Assembly (NCBI RefSeq): GCF_900142675.1 | Contig: NZ_FRBS01000002.1 | Coordinates: forward strand, 186,001-250,000 | Length of the DNA: 64,000 nucleotides | Direction of reading: 5' to 3' | DNA from: Shouchella rhizosphaerae | GTDB taxonomy: Bacteria > Bacillota > Bacilli > Bacillales > Bacillaceae_D | Shown here: positions 44,587-52,517 of the stretch, one piece after another | Layout of the letters: each line of letters opens with the position of its first letter | Position numbering within the stretch: position 1 is the stretch's first letter | The notes under the pieces: model-generated | Database searches by the model: none | What the model was told of the DNA's origin: nothing | What the model saw: the letters and a program-made list of their open reading frames with translations, nothing else | Position numbers and translations under genes: made by a program

Positions 44587-45048
44587 TTAACGAGGCGGGT
44601 ATTGAGACAAGCCTGGTTCATATCCATACTGGTATGTATAGGCGATTGGCTCATCAAATGTAACGAAGTCGAGGTTGACCATTAACAGCAAGTAATGCTC
44701 GCCTGTCTCGGGGTTTCCAAGTACAATGTGGTCGCGCCCTGCCTCTTCAATCCTGCCGCGAAAGACTCGCGCATTCCATTCGCTATTGCCCTCAAATGTT
44801 TGATGGACGGTTACAAATTTGCCCCGGTTTAAACGCAAAATGTTTTCAATGAACGATTGTTCTAACGGCAACATGCCTCCTTGCCCAGCAGGCGGAGTTT
44901 GTTGTTGCTGCACAAAACCAGGCACTTGGTACCCTTGTGCTGAAAATTGCGGTTGTTGCACCATTTGTTGTTGCCCTTGCCCTTGGCCTCCATATTGGCC
45001 GTATCCTTGTTGCTGGCGATTGGCTTCATTCTCATCGTATGAATACAT
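44587..45048 (-). CDS. gerQ: Spore coat/germination protein GerQ
   Basis: A 153-residue protein; ATG 45048 has AAAGGG 8 nt upstream. The N-terminal 60 residues are extremely Gln/Gly-rich. The C-terminal domain (LPLEQSFIENILRLNRGKFV; FRGRIEEAGRDHIVL) is the conserved GerQ core needed for CwlJ function. It lies 20 nt after cwlJ in one operon. B. subtilis GerQ is cross-linked by transglutaminase through N-terminal lysines; here the N-terminal region has none, and the only Lys is in the core. Confidence 0.9.
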   Translation of the reverse strand: MYSYDENEANRQQQGYGQYGGQGQGQQQMVQQPQFSAQGYQVPGFVQQQQTPPAGQGGMLPLEQSFIENILRLNRGKFVTVHQTFEGNSEWNARVFRGRIEEAGRDHIVLGNPETGEHYLLLMVNLDFVTFDEPIAYTYQYGYEPGLSQYPPR

Positions 45049-45068
45049 GTTTGCCACCCTTTCTATCC

Positions 45069-45500
45069 TTAAAATGTGCTAAACACTTCGGCGCACTCTG
45101 CTTCGAGCGGCTGGTAAAAACAGTGGTTTTTGAAACGCCCGGCATTCCATTGCCCCCACCATTGCGCCGGACAGGCGCCTTCAGGCCGGAAAAACCAGAG
45201 CGAAAAGCTGGCTGGGTGGGTTCTTTCCCCGTTTACGAGCCGCCGCGCCAAGCGCCGTTCCCGTTCTCGTGCCCTTTGATAAAAATAGCTTTTCTGAACC
45301 GCCTCAAATCCACCAGGGGATTGGAACGCCATTTGCGGAATTGTTCTTACATTTGAGAAATCAAGACAGTCGACGCGGACACGGTTGACCATCACATTTC
45401 CTGCCATCAGCATGCCTTCTTCGCCTTCACCTTCTGCCTCTGCTCTTATTAGACGGGCCAGCATATCAATATCATTGGTTGATGCTTGAATAACAGCCAA
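45069..45500 (-). CDS. cwlJ: Spore cortex-lytic enzyme CwlJ
   Basis: A 143-residue SleB/CwlJ-family hydrolase. TTG 45500 is chosen for the GGAGG 7 nt upstream; the long frame to 45707 has no site. LARLIRAEAEGEGEEGML holds the catalytic Glu, and GNVMVNRV, FQSPGGFEAV and HPASFSLWFF are family motifs. No signal peptide, as expected for a coat-deposited protein. It degrades cortex during germination and needs GerQ. Confidence 0.9.
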   Translation of the reverse strand: MAVIQASTNDIDMLARLIRAEAEGEGEEGMLMAGNVMVNRVRVDCLDFSNVRTIPQMAFQSPGGFEAVQKSYFYQRARERERRLARRLVNGERTHPASFSLWFFRPEGACPAQWWGQWNAGRFKNHCFYQPLEAECAEVFSTF

Positions 45501-45933
45501 TTTGACACCTCCACTTATGAATGCACGCAAGTTGGTGAACGGATCGATCTGCCAACAATAAGAAAAGCTTAAAAAACGGGGTTTATGCTTAAATCGAGTC
45601 GTTTTTAAAGATATGATCGGGCAATTAAGAATATGCCCTAAACGAGAGATCGAGGCTTGTGTGGATTTTTTACGTTCCCTTAGGATGGAACGTTTGCAAA
45701 GGGCCATTTATATTATCGCAACAAGCTGCCTTATTTTTTTACGACCAGAAATGCGGTCTCTTTTAACTTCTGCTTGATGGATCTACTACAATGAAGCTAC
45801 CCCTTAAGATTCTTAGTGTTCTGCCGAAGAGTTAACCAAAATGAGTTATCGTTCCAATAAGGGTACGATCTAAATATGGTAAGATAGTGTCGATAGCTCA
45901 TGTTGCCGTTTTTTAAATGAAAGAAGGAAAAAT
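45501..45933 (+). other. Gene-free stretch between cwlJ and the ABC exporter
   Basis: No credible gene. It must hold the cwlJ promoter (minus strand, probably mother-cell specific; no clear sigma-E or sigma-K site was identified) and the exporter promoter (plus; TATGGTAAGAT near 45877 is the best -10 region). Short inverted repeats occur near 45670-45700 but lack a U-run. Confidence 0.4.
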
Positions 45934-47685
45934 ATGTTCAACAAAAAAATGTTAGAAATTATAAAGTATACGTTACCAATTAAAAGCAGAATTGCTCTTT
46001 CAATAGCGTTTATTCTTTCAATTTTAAGTGCAGCAATTGGTTTGTTTTCTCCACTAGTTGTAAAAGATTTTGTAGATCAATTTTCTAATCAAGTGATAGA
46101 TTGGAAATTAGTTATTCTTGTAGGTGGCTTACTAATTATTGATAGTGTGTCTTCTACAGTGGCTTCTTCTATAATAAGATTTACTGAAGAAAAGGTAGTA
46201 TATCTATTAAGGGAAATCTTATGGAGTAAAATTTTAAAATTACCGGTTTCTTATTTCCAAAAAAATAAGTCTGAGTCTCTGGTCAGCCGCTTAACCGACG
46301 ACGCAACATTAATCTCGTCCATTTTGACAAAAGATTTGATAGACTTTGTTATGGCTTCTATAGCAGTTATCGGTTCAATAGTAGTTTTAATCTCCATTGA
46401 CTTCTGGTTAACTATACTAGTCTTAGTCCTTGTACCATTTACTTTTATCTTAGTAATTCCACTTTTTAAAAGGATAGAGTTTATTAATTATAGTAGGCAA
46501 GAAAAATTGGCAGAGGTTACTGTGTTTTCTTCGCAAATATTAAGAAATTTTAAGATTGTCAAAGCTTACGGTAGAGAATTGGATGAACAAGCTCGAGGAA
46601 AGAATTTCTTTTCTAAAATGTATCAGTTGAGTATAAGAGAGGCAATTATTGATTCTGTAGTTTATCCAATATTAAGTGTGATTGGTTTTGTAATAATTGC
46701 CATAGTAGTTGGATTTGGCTTCTGGCGTTTAGGATCTGGGGATCTATCAATGGGTGCATTAGTAGCTTTTGTATTATATTTATTCCAGGTCATTGTACAT
46801 GTTGCTGGCATTGGAATGAATATTAGCTCTTATCATGAAGCTAAAGGTTCCTTGAAAAAGTTGTTTGAGATTCTAATGGAAGACGAAGAGAGTAAAACAG
46901 AGGTTAATGAGGAAGTGAGTCTTCCCTTTAATAATGTCCAACTTAAAAATATTAATTTCTCATATAATAAAAAGGATAACATCATCAGGAATCTGTCCCT
47001 AGATATTCATCGCGGTGAAGTGCTTGCGCTAATTGGGGAGAGTGGTGCAGGGAAATCAACAATAATTAATCTACTGGAAAGATTTTGTGAACCGGACTCG
47101 GGCGATATGTTGATTGATACTATTTCATATAAGAATATTTCTCCAAAAACGTGGAGAAGAGGATTTAGTTTAGTTTCGCAAGATCCTTCATTGTTTGATG
47201 GAACAATTAAAGAAAACATTCAATATGCAAATCCAGAGGCAACTGATGAAGAAGTTATTTTTGCTGCAAAACAAGCTAGTGCTCATGATTTTATTATGAA
47301 ATTGGATGATGGCTATGATTCAGATATCGGAGAATACGGAAACTTTTTATCTGGGGGGCAAAAGCAAAGAATAGCAATTGCTCGAGCTTTTTTAAGGAAA
47401 AGTTCGTTTGTCTTACTAGATGAGTATACCTCCAATGTTGACAGTGATACTGAACAAGAGTTGATTAAAGCAGTTTCGCAATTAAGAGGAGAAATGGGTT
47501 TTGTCATCATTGCTCATAGACTTTCAACTGTAGAGGGTGCAGATAAAATCGCAGTAATTAAAAATGGAGAGTTAGAAGATATTGGAACTCATGAAGAATT
47601 AATGAAGCGGAACGATTACTATGTAAGGGTAATAAAAGAACAAACCAACAAAGGCAACGATAATCTAGATGAGATGCAACGTTGA
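45934..47685 (+). CDS. ABC exporter, fused membrane and ATPase domains (MDR type)
   Basis: A 583-residue half-transporter. Six membrane helices span about 15-310. The ATPase has Walker A GESGAGKST, signature LSGGQKQRIAIARAF, Walker B SFVLLDEYTSNVD and H-loop IIAHRLST. The Walker B region reads DEYTSNVD instead of the usual DEATSALD. The gene is much AT-richer than its neighbours and stands alone, suggesting acquisition. A lipid, drug or peptide exporter role is likely; no precursor peptide is seen. Confidence 0.85.
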   Translation: MFNKKMLEIIKYTLPIKSRIALSIAFILSILSAAIGLFSPLVVKDFVDQFSNQVIDWKLVILVGGLLIIDSVSSTVASSIIRFTEEKVVYLLREILWSKILKLPVSYFQKNKSESLVSRLTDDATLISSILTKDLIDFVMASIAVIGSIVVLISIDFWLTILVLVLVPFTFILVIPLFKRIEFINYSRQEKLAEVTVFSSQILRNFKIVKAYGRELDEQARGKNFFSKMYQLSIREAIIDSVVYPILSVIGFVIIAIVVGFGFWRLGSGDLSMGALVAFVLYLFQVIVHVAGIGMNISSYHEAKGSLKKLFEILMEDEESKTEVNEEVSLPFNNVQLKNINFSYNKKDNIIRNLSLDIHRGEVLALIGESGAGKSTIINLLERFCEPDSGDMLIDTISYKNISPKTWRRGFSLVSQDPSLFDGTIKENIQYANPEATDEEVIFAAKQASAHDFIMKLDDGYDSDIGEYGNFLSGGQKQRIAIARAFLRKSSFVLLDEYTSNVDSDTEQELIKAVSQLRGEMGFVIIAHRLSTVEGADKIAVIKNGELEDIGTHEELMKRNDYYVRVIKEQTNKGNDNLDEMQR

Positions 47686-47710
47686 ACATAATCAATTTTA
47701 TTATTTCGAG

Positions 47711-47751
47711 AGGCAACTACACATTTAATTGAATGGAGTAGTTGTCTTTTT
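47711..47751 (+). terminator. Terminator of the ABC exporter
   Basis: GGCAACTAC...GTAGTTGTC followed by TTTTT. Confidence 0.8.
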
Positions 47752-47993
47752 CAATTCCTGTGTTGGGATTTAAATATATATGAAATGAGCTAACTTAGAT
47801 TACGAAACGAAATCACTTGTTTAGAAATTGTTAGAATTGAGCCCTATTGCCGAGGAGCACTGAATCGAAGGGTAACTGAAGCTTACTTGTCTCCACCGAA
47901 ACGCGATTCATTTTTTACTTGCACAGAAAGAAAAGGTGTGTAATACTGTGTATGTAGATATAAACAGATGAACATTGAAAAGGACTGTTGCAT
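47752..47993 (+). promoter_or_regulatory. Promoter region of the GntR/ABC operon
   Basis: TTGCAC (47919-47924), 16 bp, TAATAC (47941-47946). The following GTGTATGTAGATATAAAC may hold the autoregulatory site of the GntR protein encoded in the operon. The bases from 47752 to 47918 show nothing definite. Confidence 0.5.
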
Positions 47994-48725
47994 ATGGCGA
48001 ATGCCTTCAAACTGCTGCTAGTCGAGTTCCGGAAAATGGGAATTGGCCGTTGGATCGGGATTGTGGCAACGGCTTTGCTATGGGGCGTCTTGTATAGCAT
48101 GCTTGTTGTTGACATTGGGCCACGGATTGAAAATGGGATTATTGCCCCAGGCTTAGGCGTCGTATTGTTCGTGGTGTGGTTTTTCTTCCCCGTTTTTTTT
48201 GTGCGCGGGGAAGCTTATCGGATACGGGATCCATACGGCAAAGTGGCCGTGCCTGATATTTACGTGCTTTTGAAAATGATGCCGCTCAAAAATAGTGAAA
48301 AGGCGCTAAACCGGATGTTAAGCATGTCGGCTTTTATTTTAGTGGCTAACGCCTTTCTCAATGTATCGATTTTTGCCAGTGCTTTTTTAATCGGACATTC
48401 GCCCTTTTGGGGCGTAAAGGCGGCATTAGCTTGGCTACTCCTAACGTGGGTGAGCGGGCTTATATGGGTGGCATGTGAGCCTTACGCGCGGACATACCGC
48501 CATCGGGATTGGTTAGAATTTTTTGCTTGGATGGCCCCTGTCGTTATTGTTTTATCATTGGTTGGATGGCTCAGTGATTTATGGTTCTTCGGCATTGTTA
48601 TTTATTTTTTACACCATACGCCGCAGGTGACGTTGGCAGTGCTGTTTGTGTTGCTTGTTATCCAGTTTTTCGTAACGTTCAAAGTGGTCTCATCCGCTTT
48701 TGAAAAGGTGGATTACTATGTCTGA
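47994..48725 (+). CDS. Uncharacterised membrane protein of the GntR/ABC operon
   Basis: A 243-residue membrane protein with about six helices; ATG 47994 has AAAGGA 9 nt upstream. I do not recognise the family. It resembles ABC-2 permeases in general shape, with no soluble domain. It is first in the operon and overlaps the regulator gene by 8 nt, so it may be the membrane subunit for the YtrB-like ATPase two genes downstream. Confidence 0.6.
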   Translation: MANAFKLLLVEFRKMGIGRWIGIVATALLWGVLYSMLVVDIGPRIENGIIAPGLGVVLFVVWFFFPVFFVRGEAYRIRDPYGKVAVPDIYVLLKMMPLKNSEKALNRMLSMSAFILVANAFLNVSIFASAFLIGHSPFWGVKAALAWLLLTWVSGLIWVACEPYARTYRHRDWLEFFAWMAPVVIVLSLVGWLSDLWFFGIVIYFLHHTPQVTLAVLFVLLVIQFFVTFKVVSSAFEKVDYYV

Positions 48726-49113
48726 TCGGTTGCCGATTCAACTAGATGAGTCAAGCCGCACCCCCATTTACGATCAAATCGAAGCACAGCTGAAATCGTT
48801 GATTGTGAGCGGCCAACTTCCAGCTGGGACGGCATTGCCATCGATTCGGAAACTAGCCGCGTCACTGTCTTGCAGTGTGATTACGACGAGGCGGTCCTAT
48901 CAAAACCTTGAGCAGAAAGGCTACATTAAAACGATCCAAGGGAAAGGAACGTTTGTGAGCGAAATGAGCATGCAAGACCAGTCGGAACAAAAACAAGAAG
49001 CCGTGCAAAAAGCGTTAGAGCAAGCTGCCGCAGTAGGGCGCAGCTATGGTTATAGCAAGGAAGAGCTGTCCAATTGGTTTGCTGCCGTTTTAGAAGGGGG
49101 GGAAGAAAGATGA
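48718..49113 (+). CDS. GntR family regulator, YtrA subfamily
   Basis: A 131-residue regulator; ATG 48718 follows AAAAGGTGG. The winged helix spans about 10-80 (LPAGTALPSIRKLAASLSCS; TIQGKGTFV), followed by only a short two-helix dimerisation tail, as in YtrA. Such proteins repress ABC operons and respond to cell-wall-active antibiotics in B. subtilis. It lies inside the operon it probably controls. Confidence 0.85.
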   Translation: MSDRLPIQLDESSRTPIYDQIEAQLKSLIVSGQLPAGTALPSIRKLAASLSCSVITTRRSYQNLEQKGYIKTIQGKGTFVSEMSMQDQSEQKQEAVQKALEQAAAVGRSYGYSKEELSNWFAAVLEGGEER

Positions 49114-49988
49114 TCGTATGTACGGAGATCGAAAAGCGGGTGGACGCTCGTTTTTCAACGGGTCCGATTTCCTTTCAGATTGAACGAGGAACCGTTACGG
49201 CTCTCGTAGGGAAAAATGGCTCAGGAAAAAGCACGATTTTACGGATGATATCTGGCATGGTACATCCCGATGCAGGGACAATCGAACGGTTTGGCCAACA
49301 AGTGGGAGAGAGGGAGTGGAAAAATCAGCTCGCCTTTATTCCACAAACAAGCAAATCGTTTGAAAAGTACACGCTTTCTCATTTAGCCGCCATATACCGG
49401 ATTGGCTTTCAAACTTGGAACGAACAGCGGTTTTTGCAGCTTGTGGAGCAGTACCGTCTGCCGCTCAATAAACAAATAAGCCAATTTTCCGGGGGAATGC
49501 AGAGAGTCGCACTTGCCGTTTTAGCACTTTCCAGAAACGCTAAAGTGCTCATTATGGATGAACCTTTTGCAGGCGTCGATATTGAATCACAAGAATGGCT
49601 CCGTAACGAATGGCTTCAGTACTTGGAAGAAGACCCAGAAAGGGCGATAGTCTTTTCGAGTCACGTGCCTGACGAAATTAAAGATTTAGCCGATTTTATT
49701 ATTTGCGTGCAAGACGGCAAACAGACAGGCTACTATGAAAAAGACACGTTGCTGAGCAGTTGGGCTCGCTTTTGGGCGGTTGCCGATTTAAATGTTGTGC
49801 GAAACATGGCCGGGGTGCACTCCGTAATACAGAGAGGACCACAAATCGAAATCATTTCAAGTGACAATGGGCAAACAGAAGCAGCGATGCTTGCCGCCGG
49901 TTTCGAAATTACTATGAAGCAGCCGCTTAAAATGGCAGAGATCTTACGGTTGCTTATCCAAGAAAGGGAGATGGAAGATGACGCTTGA
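49110..49988 (+). CDS. ABC transporter ATPase (YtrB-like)
   Basis: A 292-residue ATPase overlapping the gntR stop (ATGA). Walker A GKNGSGKST, a signature in the FSGGMQRVALAVLA form and Walker B VLIMDEPFAGVD are present. The last 80 residues are a variable extension. It is a bacitracin/YtrB-type subunit and probably pairs with the first membrane protein. Confidence 0.83.
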   Translation: MIVCTEIEKRVDARFSTGPISFQIERGTVTALVGKNGSGKSTILRMISGMVHPDAGTIERFGQQVGEREWKNQLAFIPQTSKSFEKYTLSHLAAIYRIGFQTWNEQRFLQLVEQYRLPLNKQISQFSGGMQRVALAVLALSRNAKVLIMDEPFAGVDIESQEWLRNEWLQYLEEDPERAIVFSSHVPDEIKDLADFIICVQDGKQTGYYEKDTLLSSWARFWAVADLNVVRNMAGVHSVIQRGPQIEIISSDNGQTEAAMLAAGFEITMKQPLKMAEILRLLIQEREMEDDA

Positions 49989-50880
49989 AATTAAGCAAGT
50001 GCGCAAACGGTTCAACCAACATGTTGCCGTCGACGGGATTTCCGTTAGCGTTGAAAAAGGCAATATGTTCGGGATGCTTGGCGCGAATGGAGCTGGAAAA
50101 ACAACGACATTTCGAATGATTTTAGGATTGCTCGAGCCAACGGAAGGGTCGATTACTTGGGAAAATAAGCAACTTTCTTATAAAAATACCCATTTGATTG
50201 GCTACTTGCCTGAAGAACGGGGGCTGTACCCAAAACTTACTGTCCGCGATCAACTTACGTACTTAGGGAAATTAAAAGGAATGAAAGTGCAAGAAATCCA
50301 CAAAGAGATCAAGCATTGGCTTGAACGGTTCCAAGTGGAAGAATATGAAACAAAGAAAGTGGAAGAACTGTCGAAAGGGAATCAACAAAAAATCCAATTT
50401 ATTGCAGCAGTGCTCCATAAGCCAGAGCTGTTAATTTTAGATGAACCGTTTAGCGGCCTTGATCCAGTAAACTCCGACATGCTGAAAAATGCGGTCCGTT
50501 ATTTACAGGAACTTGGCACGACAATTGTGTTTTCAAGCCATCAAATGCGCAATGTCGAGGAAATGTGTGAAGACATTATCATGCTAAAGCGTGGGAAAGC
50601 GGTACTGCAAGGCAGCCTGACTGATATTAAACGGGGCTACGGCATAAAAAGTGTCTCCATTCACGCTGATTATGATTTGTCGTTTTTAGCTTCTGATCCT
50701 CATGTAACTAATTTGACACCAATTAAAAACGGCGTCATCGCTCGGGTCGAAAATGAAGAAGCGGCAAAAGCTGTGTTCGCCCGCGTAGCCGAAAAAGGCT
50801 TTGTCCGCAAATTTGAAGTAGAAGAACCGAGCTTGCATGATATTTTCATTGACCAAGTGGGAGGCGGGGCGAATGAATAA
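49978..50880 (+). CDS. ABC transporter ATPase (NatA/YhaQ-like)
   Basis: A 300-residue ATPase with Walker A GANGAGKTT, signature LSKGNQQKIQFIAA and Walker B LLILDEPFSGLDP. The LSKGNQQK form and the DUF4162 C-terminal domain are typical of YhaQ/NatA, the sodium or drug extrusion group. It overlaps the previous gene by 11 nt and the permease by 8 nt. Confidence 0.87.
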   Translation: MTLEIKQVRKRFNQHVAVDGISVSVEKGNMFGMLGANGAGKTTTFRMILGLLEPTEGSITWENKQLSYKNTHLIGYLPEERGLYPKLTVRDQLTYLGKLKGMKVQEIHKEIKHWLERFQVEEYETKKVEELSKGNQQKIQFIAAVLHKPELLILDEPFSGLDPVNSDMLKNAVRYLQELGTTIVFSSHQMRNVEEMCEDIIMLKRGKAVLQGSLTDIKRGYGIKSVSIHADYDLSFLASDPHVTNLTPIKNGVIARVENEEAAKAVFARVAEKGFVRKFEVEEPSLHDIFIDQVGGGANE

Positions 50881-52129
50881 TTTTTGGACGATAGTCGGCC
50901 ATACTGCGGGAAGCAGGTTAAAGGCAAAATCGTTTATCATTTCTACAGTGGTCATCATGGCGATTGTCATTATTGCCACAAACATTTCATCAATCATCTC
51001 TGCCTTTTCAGGCGATGAGGAAAATGAAGTCCAGCAAGTCGCCATTATCGATGAAACCGAAAACGCAGGGGACGTGGCAACGATACTTGCAACATCTCCT
51101 GAGGAATCGTTGTATTCATTTGCAGTCGTAGAAGATGCATCATTGAAAGCAACTCTCGAAAGCGCCCGAGACGGCGACTATGATTATGTCCTTCATTTAA
51201 GCGGATCGCAAAGTGAATTAGACGCCACACTCTATGGCGGGGGCGATGATTACGAAGCGGTAGCTGCGATTGAGCAGGAAGTGCAGCGCGTCAAAGAAGC
51301 CGTATTAACGAGTGCGCTTAATTTAAGCGAGTCTGACCTTGCCGCTATTTTTGAACCAATCTCCTTTGCACAGGAACCTTTGGAAGAAGGGGCTGCGATA
51401 GAGACGGAAGAATCGCAAATGCAAGCGTCCTTTACTGTCTTAGGCGTGACCTATGTGTTGTTTTTTATCATTGTTTCTTTTGGTGTGATGATAGCCACAG
51501 AGGTAGCCGTCGAAAAGTCCTCTCGTGTGATGGAACTGATTGTTTCTAGCGTCAATCCGGTCGTGCAAATGTTCGGCAAGCTAGTCGGCATTGGCCTTGT
51601 CGGCGTCGTCAATATGGTTGCGATTGTCGCTGCTTTAGCAATTGGCATGTTGATTGGCGGGAATGAGATTGGCAATCTTTTAAGCGGCGATTTGATTGAC
51701 ATGAGCTTGCTCGGTTACGCGTTTTTCTTAACGATTCTTGGCTATTTCTTGTTTGGCGGCATTGCGGCTACATTGGGCGCCCTCGTCAGCCGAACGGAAG
51801 ACGTCAATTCATCGATACAGCCACTGACCTTTATCGCCATGGCTGGATTCTTTATCGTTTCATTTGGCTTAAGCACTCCAGATGCGCCATTTATTACGGT
51901 TGCCTCCTACATTCCATTTTTTACACCACAGCTTTTGACGATGCGTATTGGCATGGGCGTCATTGCTGGCTGGGAAATTGCGCTCTTATTTGCGCTTTTA
52001 ATAGCAAGTGTGGTCGCCGTCAATATTTTGGCTGCCCGTGTGTATAAAGGCGGGGTTTTGATGTATGGCAAAGTGTCGATGAAAGAAGGCATAAAGCAAG
52101 CGTTGGCGTTGTCGAAAAAGGAAAAGTAA
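50873..52129 (+). CDS. ABC-2 type permease (NatB/YhaP-like)
   Basis: A 418-residue permease; ATG 50873 follows GGGAGGCGGGG. One N-terminal helix, a large extracytoplasmic domain (about 45-185) and five or six C-terminal helices with TEVAVEKSSRVMELIVSSV, as in NatB/YhaP. It works with the ATPase directly upstream, probably exporting sodium or a toxic compound. Confidence 0.87.
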   Translation: MNNFWTIVGHTAGSRLKAKSFIISTVVIMAIVIIATNISSIISAFSGDEENEVQQVAIIDETENAGDVATILATSPEESLYSFAVVEDASLKATLESARDGDYDYVLHLSGSQSELDATLYGGGDDYEAVAAIEQEVQRVKEAVLTSALNLSESDLAAIFEPISFAQEPLEEGAAIETEESQMQASFTVLGVTYVLFFIIVSFGVMIATEVAVEKSSRVMELIVSSVNPVVQMFGKLVGIGLVGVVNMVAIVAALAIGMLIGGNEIGNLLSGDLIDMSLLGYAFFLTILGYFLFGGIAATLGALVSRTEDVNSSIQPLTFIAMAGFFIVSFGLSTPDAPFITVASYIPFFTPQLLTMRIGMGVIAGWEIALLFALLIASVVAVNILAARVYKGGVLMYGKVSMKEGIKQALALSKKEK

Positions 52130-52210
52130 GCGCGGCAAAGGTTTGTCCTGAAGATACGAGTATGGTAAGATGGAAATATTGTGAATCGAGGCAGAAAGGA
52201 GGCGGATGAT

Positions 52211-52492
52211 GTGATTGATCTTATAATGGAGTTGCCGATGTTATGGGTCAGCGTAGCCCCTGTCATGGTTGTGGTTGCGATGGTTGCCTATGAAAATTTT
52301 AAGCTCCGTCGCATGCACATGCGGATGAAGCGTACAGTCCATGACACGGATAAGACAGGCTGTGTGGACATGACTCCAGTCCGCCCCTTGGCGCTGTGGG
52401 CGCGGCCAAAAATTCCTTATTTCCGCGACAAAGGCTGCCAAGACGATGATGGTCCTTACCCTTGTTGCATGCACCAACAGATAGCTGCATAG
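52211..52492 (+). CDS. Membrane-anchored leader ORF before yidC2 (MifM-like arrest peptide candidate)
   Basis: A 93-codon frame. GTG 52211 has AAAGGAGG 8 nt upstream, a better site than many real genes here. Residues about 4-26 are one membrane segment, then a basic stretch (KLRRMHMRMKR), then a tail with Arg58, Trp63, WARPKIPYFRDKG, a three-Asp run (78-80) and CC. No database family is recognised. It ends 25 nt before yidC2 and its last codons pair with the yidC2 ribosome binding site. B. subtilis has the unrelated-looking but similarly built MifM (95 residues, N-terminal membrane segment, essential Arg/Trp, acidic run) ahead of yidC2. Translation is well supported; arrest is inference. Confidence 0.65.
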   Translation: MIDLIMELPMLWVSVAPVMVVVAMVAYENFKLRRMHMRMKRTVHDTDKTGCVDMTPVRPLALWARPKIPYFRDKGCQDDDGPYPCCMHQQIAA

Positions 52493-52506
52493 ACAACAAA
52501 GGGAGG
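52454..52506 (+). promoter_or_regulatory. Stem that buries the yidC2 ribosome binding site
   Basis: CCCTTGTTG (52459-52467) pairs with CAACAAAGGG (52494-52503) with one bulged A; CC (52454-52455) can add to GG (52505-52506). The 3' arm contains GGGAGG, the yidC2 site. The 5' arm covers codons 82-86 of the upstream ORF, just after its Asp run, so a ribosome paused there would free the site. Confidence 0.7.
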
Positions 52507-52517
52507 AAAAGAAAGAA

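Noticed and set aside
45180-45357. Plus-strand frame opposite cwlJ
   Set aside because: Antisense to a strongly supported gene with no ribosome binding site.
45501-45707. N-terminal extension of CwlJ to 45707
   Set aside because: No ribosome binding site and unrelated sequence. TTG 45500 has GGAGG at 7 nt and gives the normal family length.
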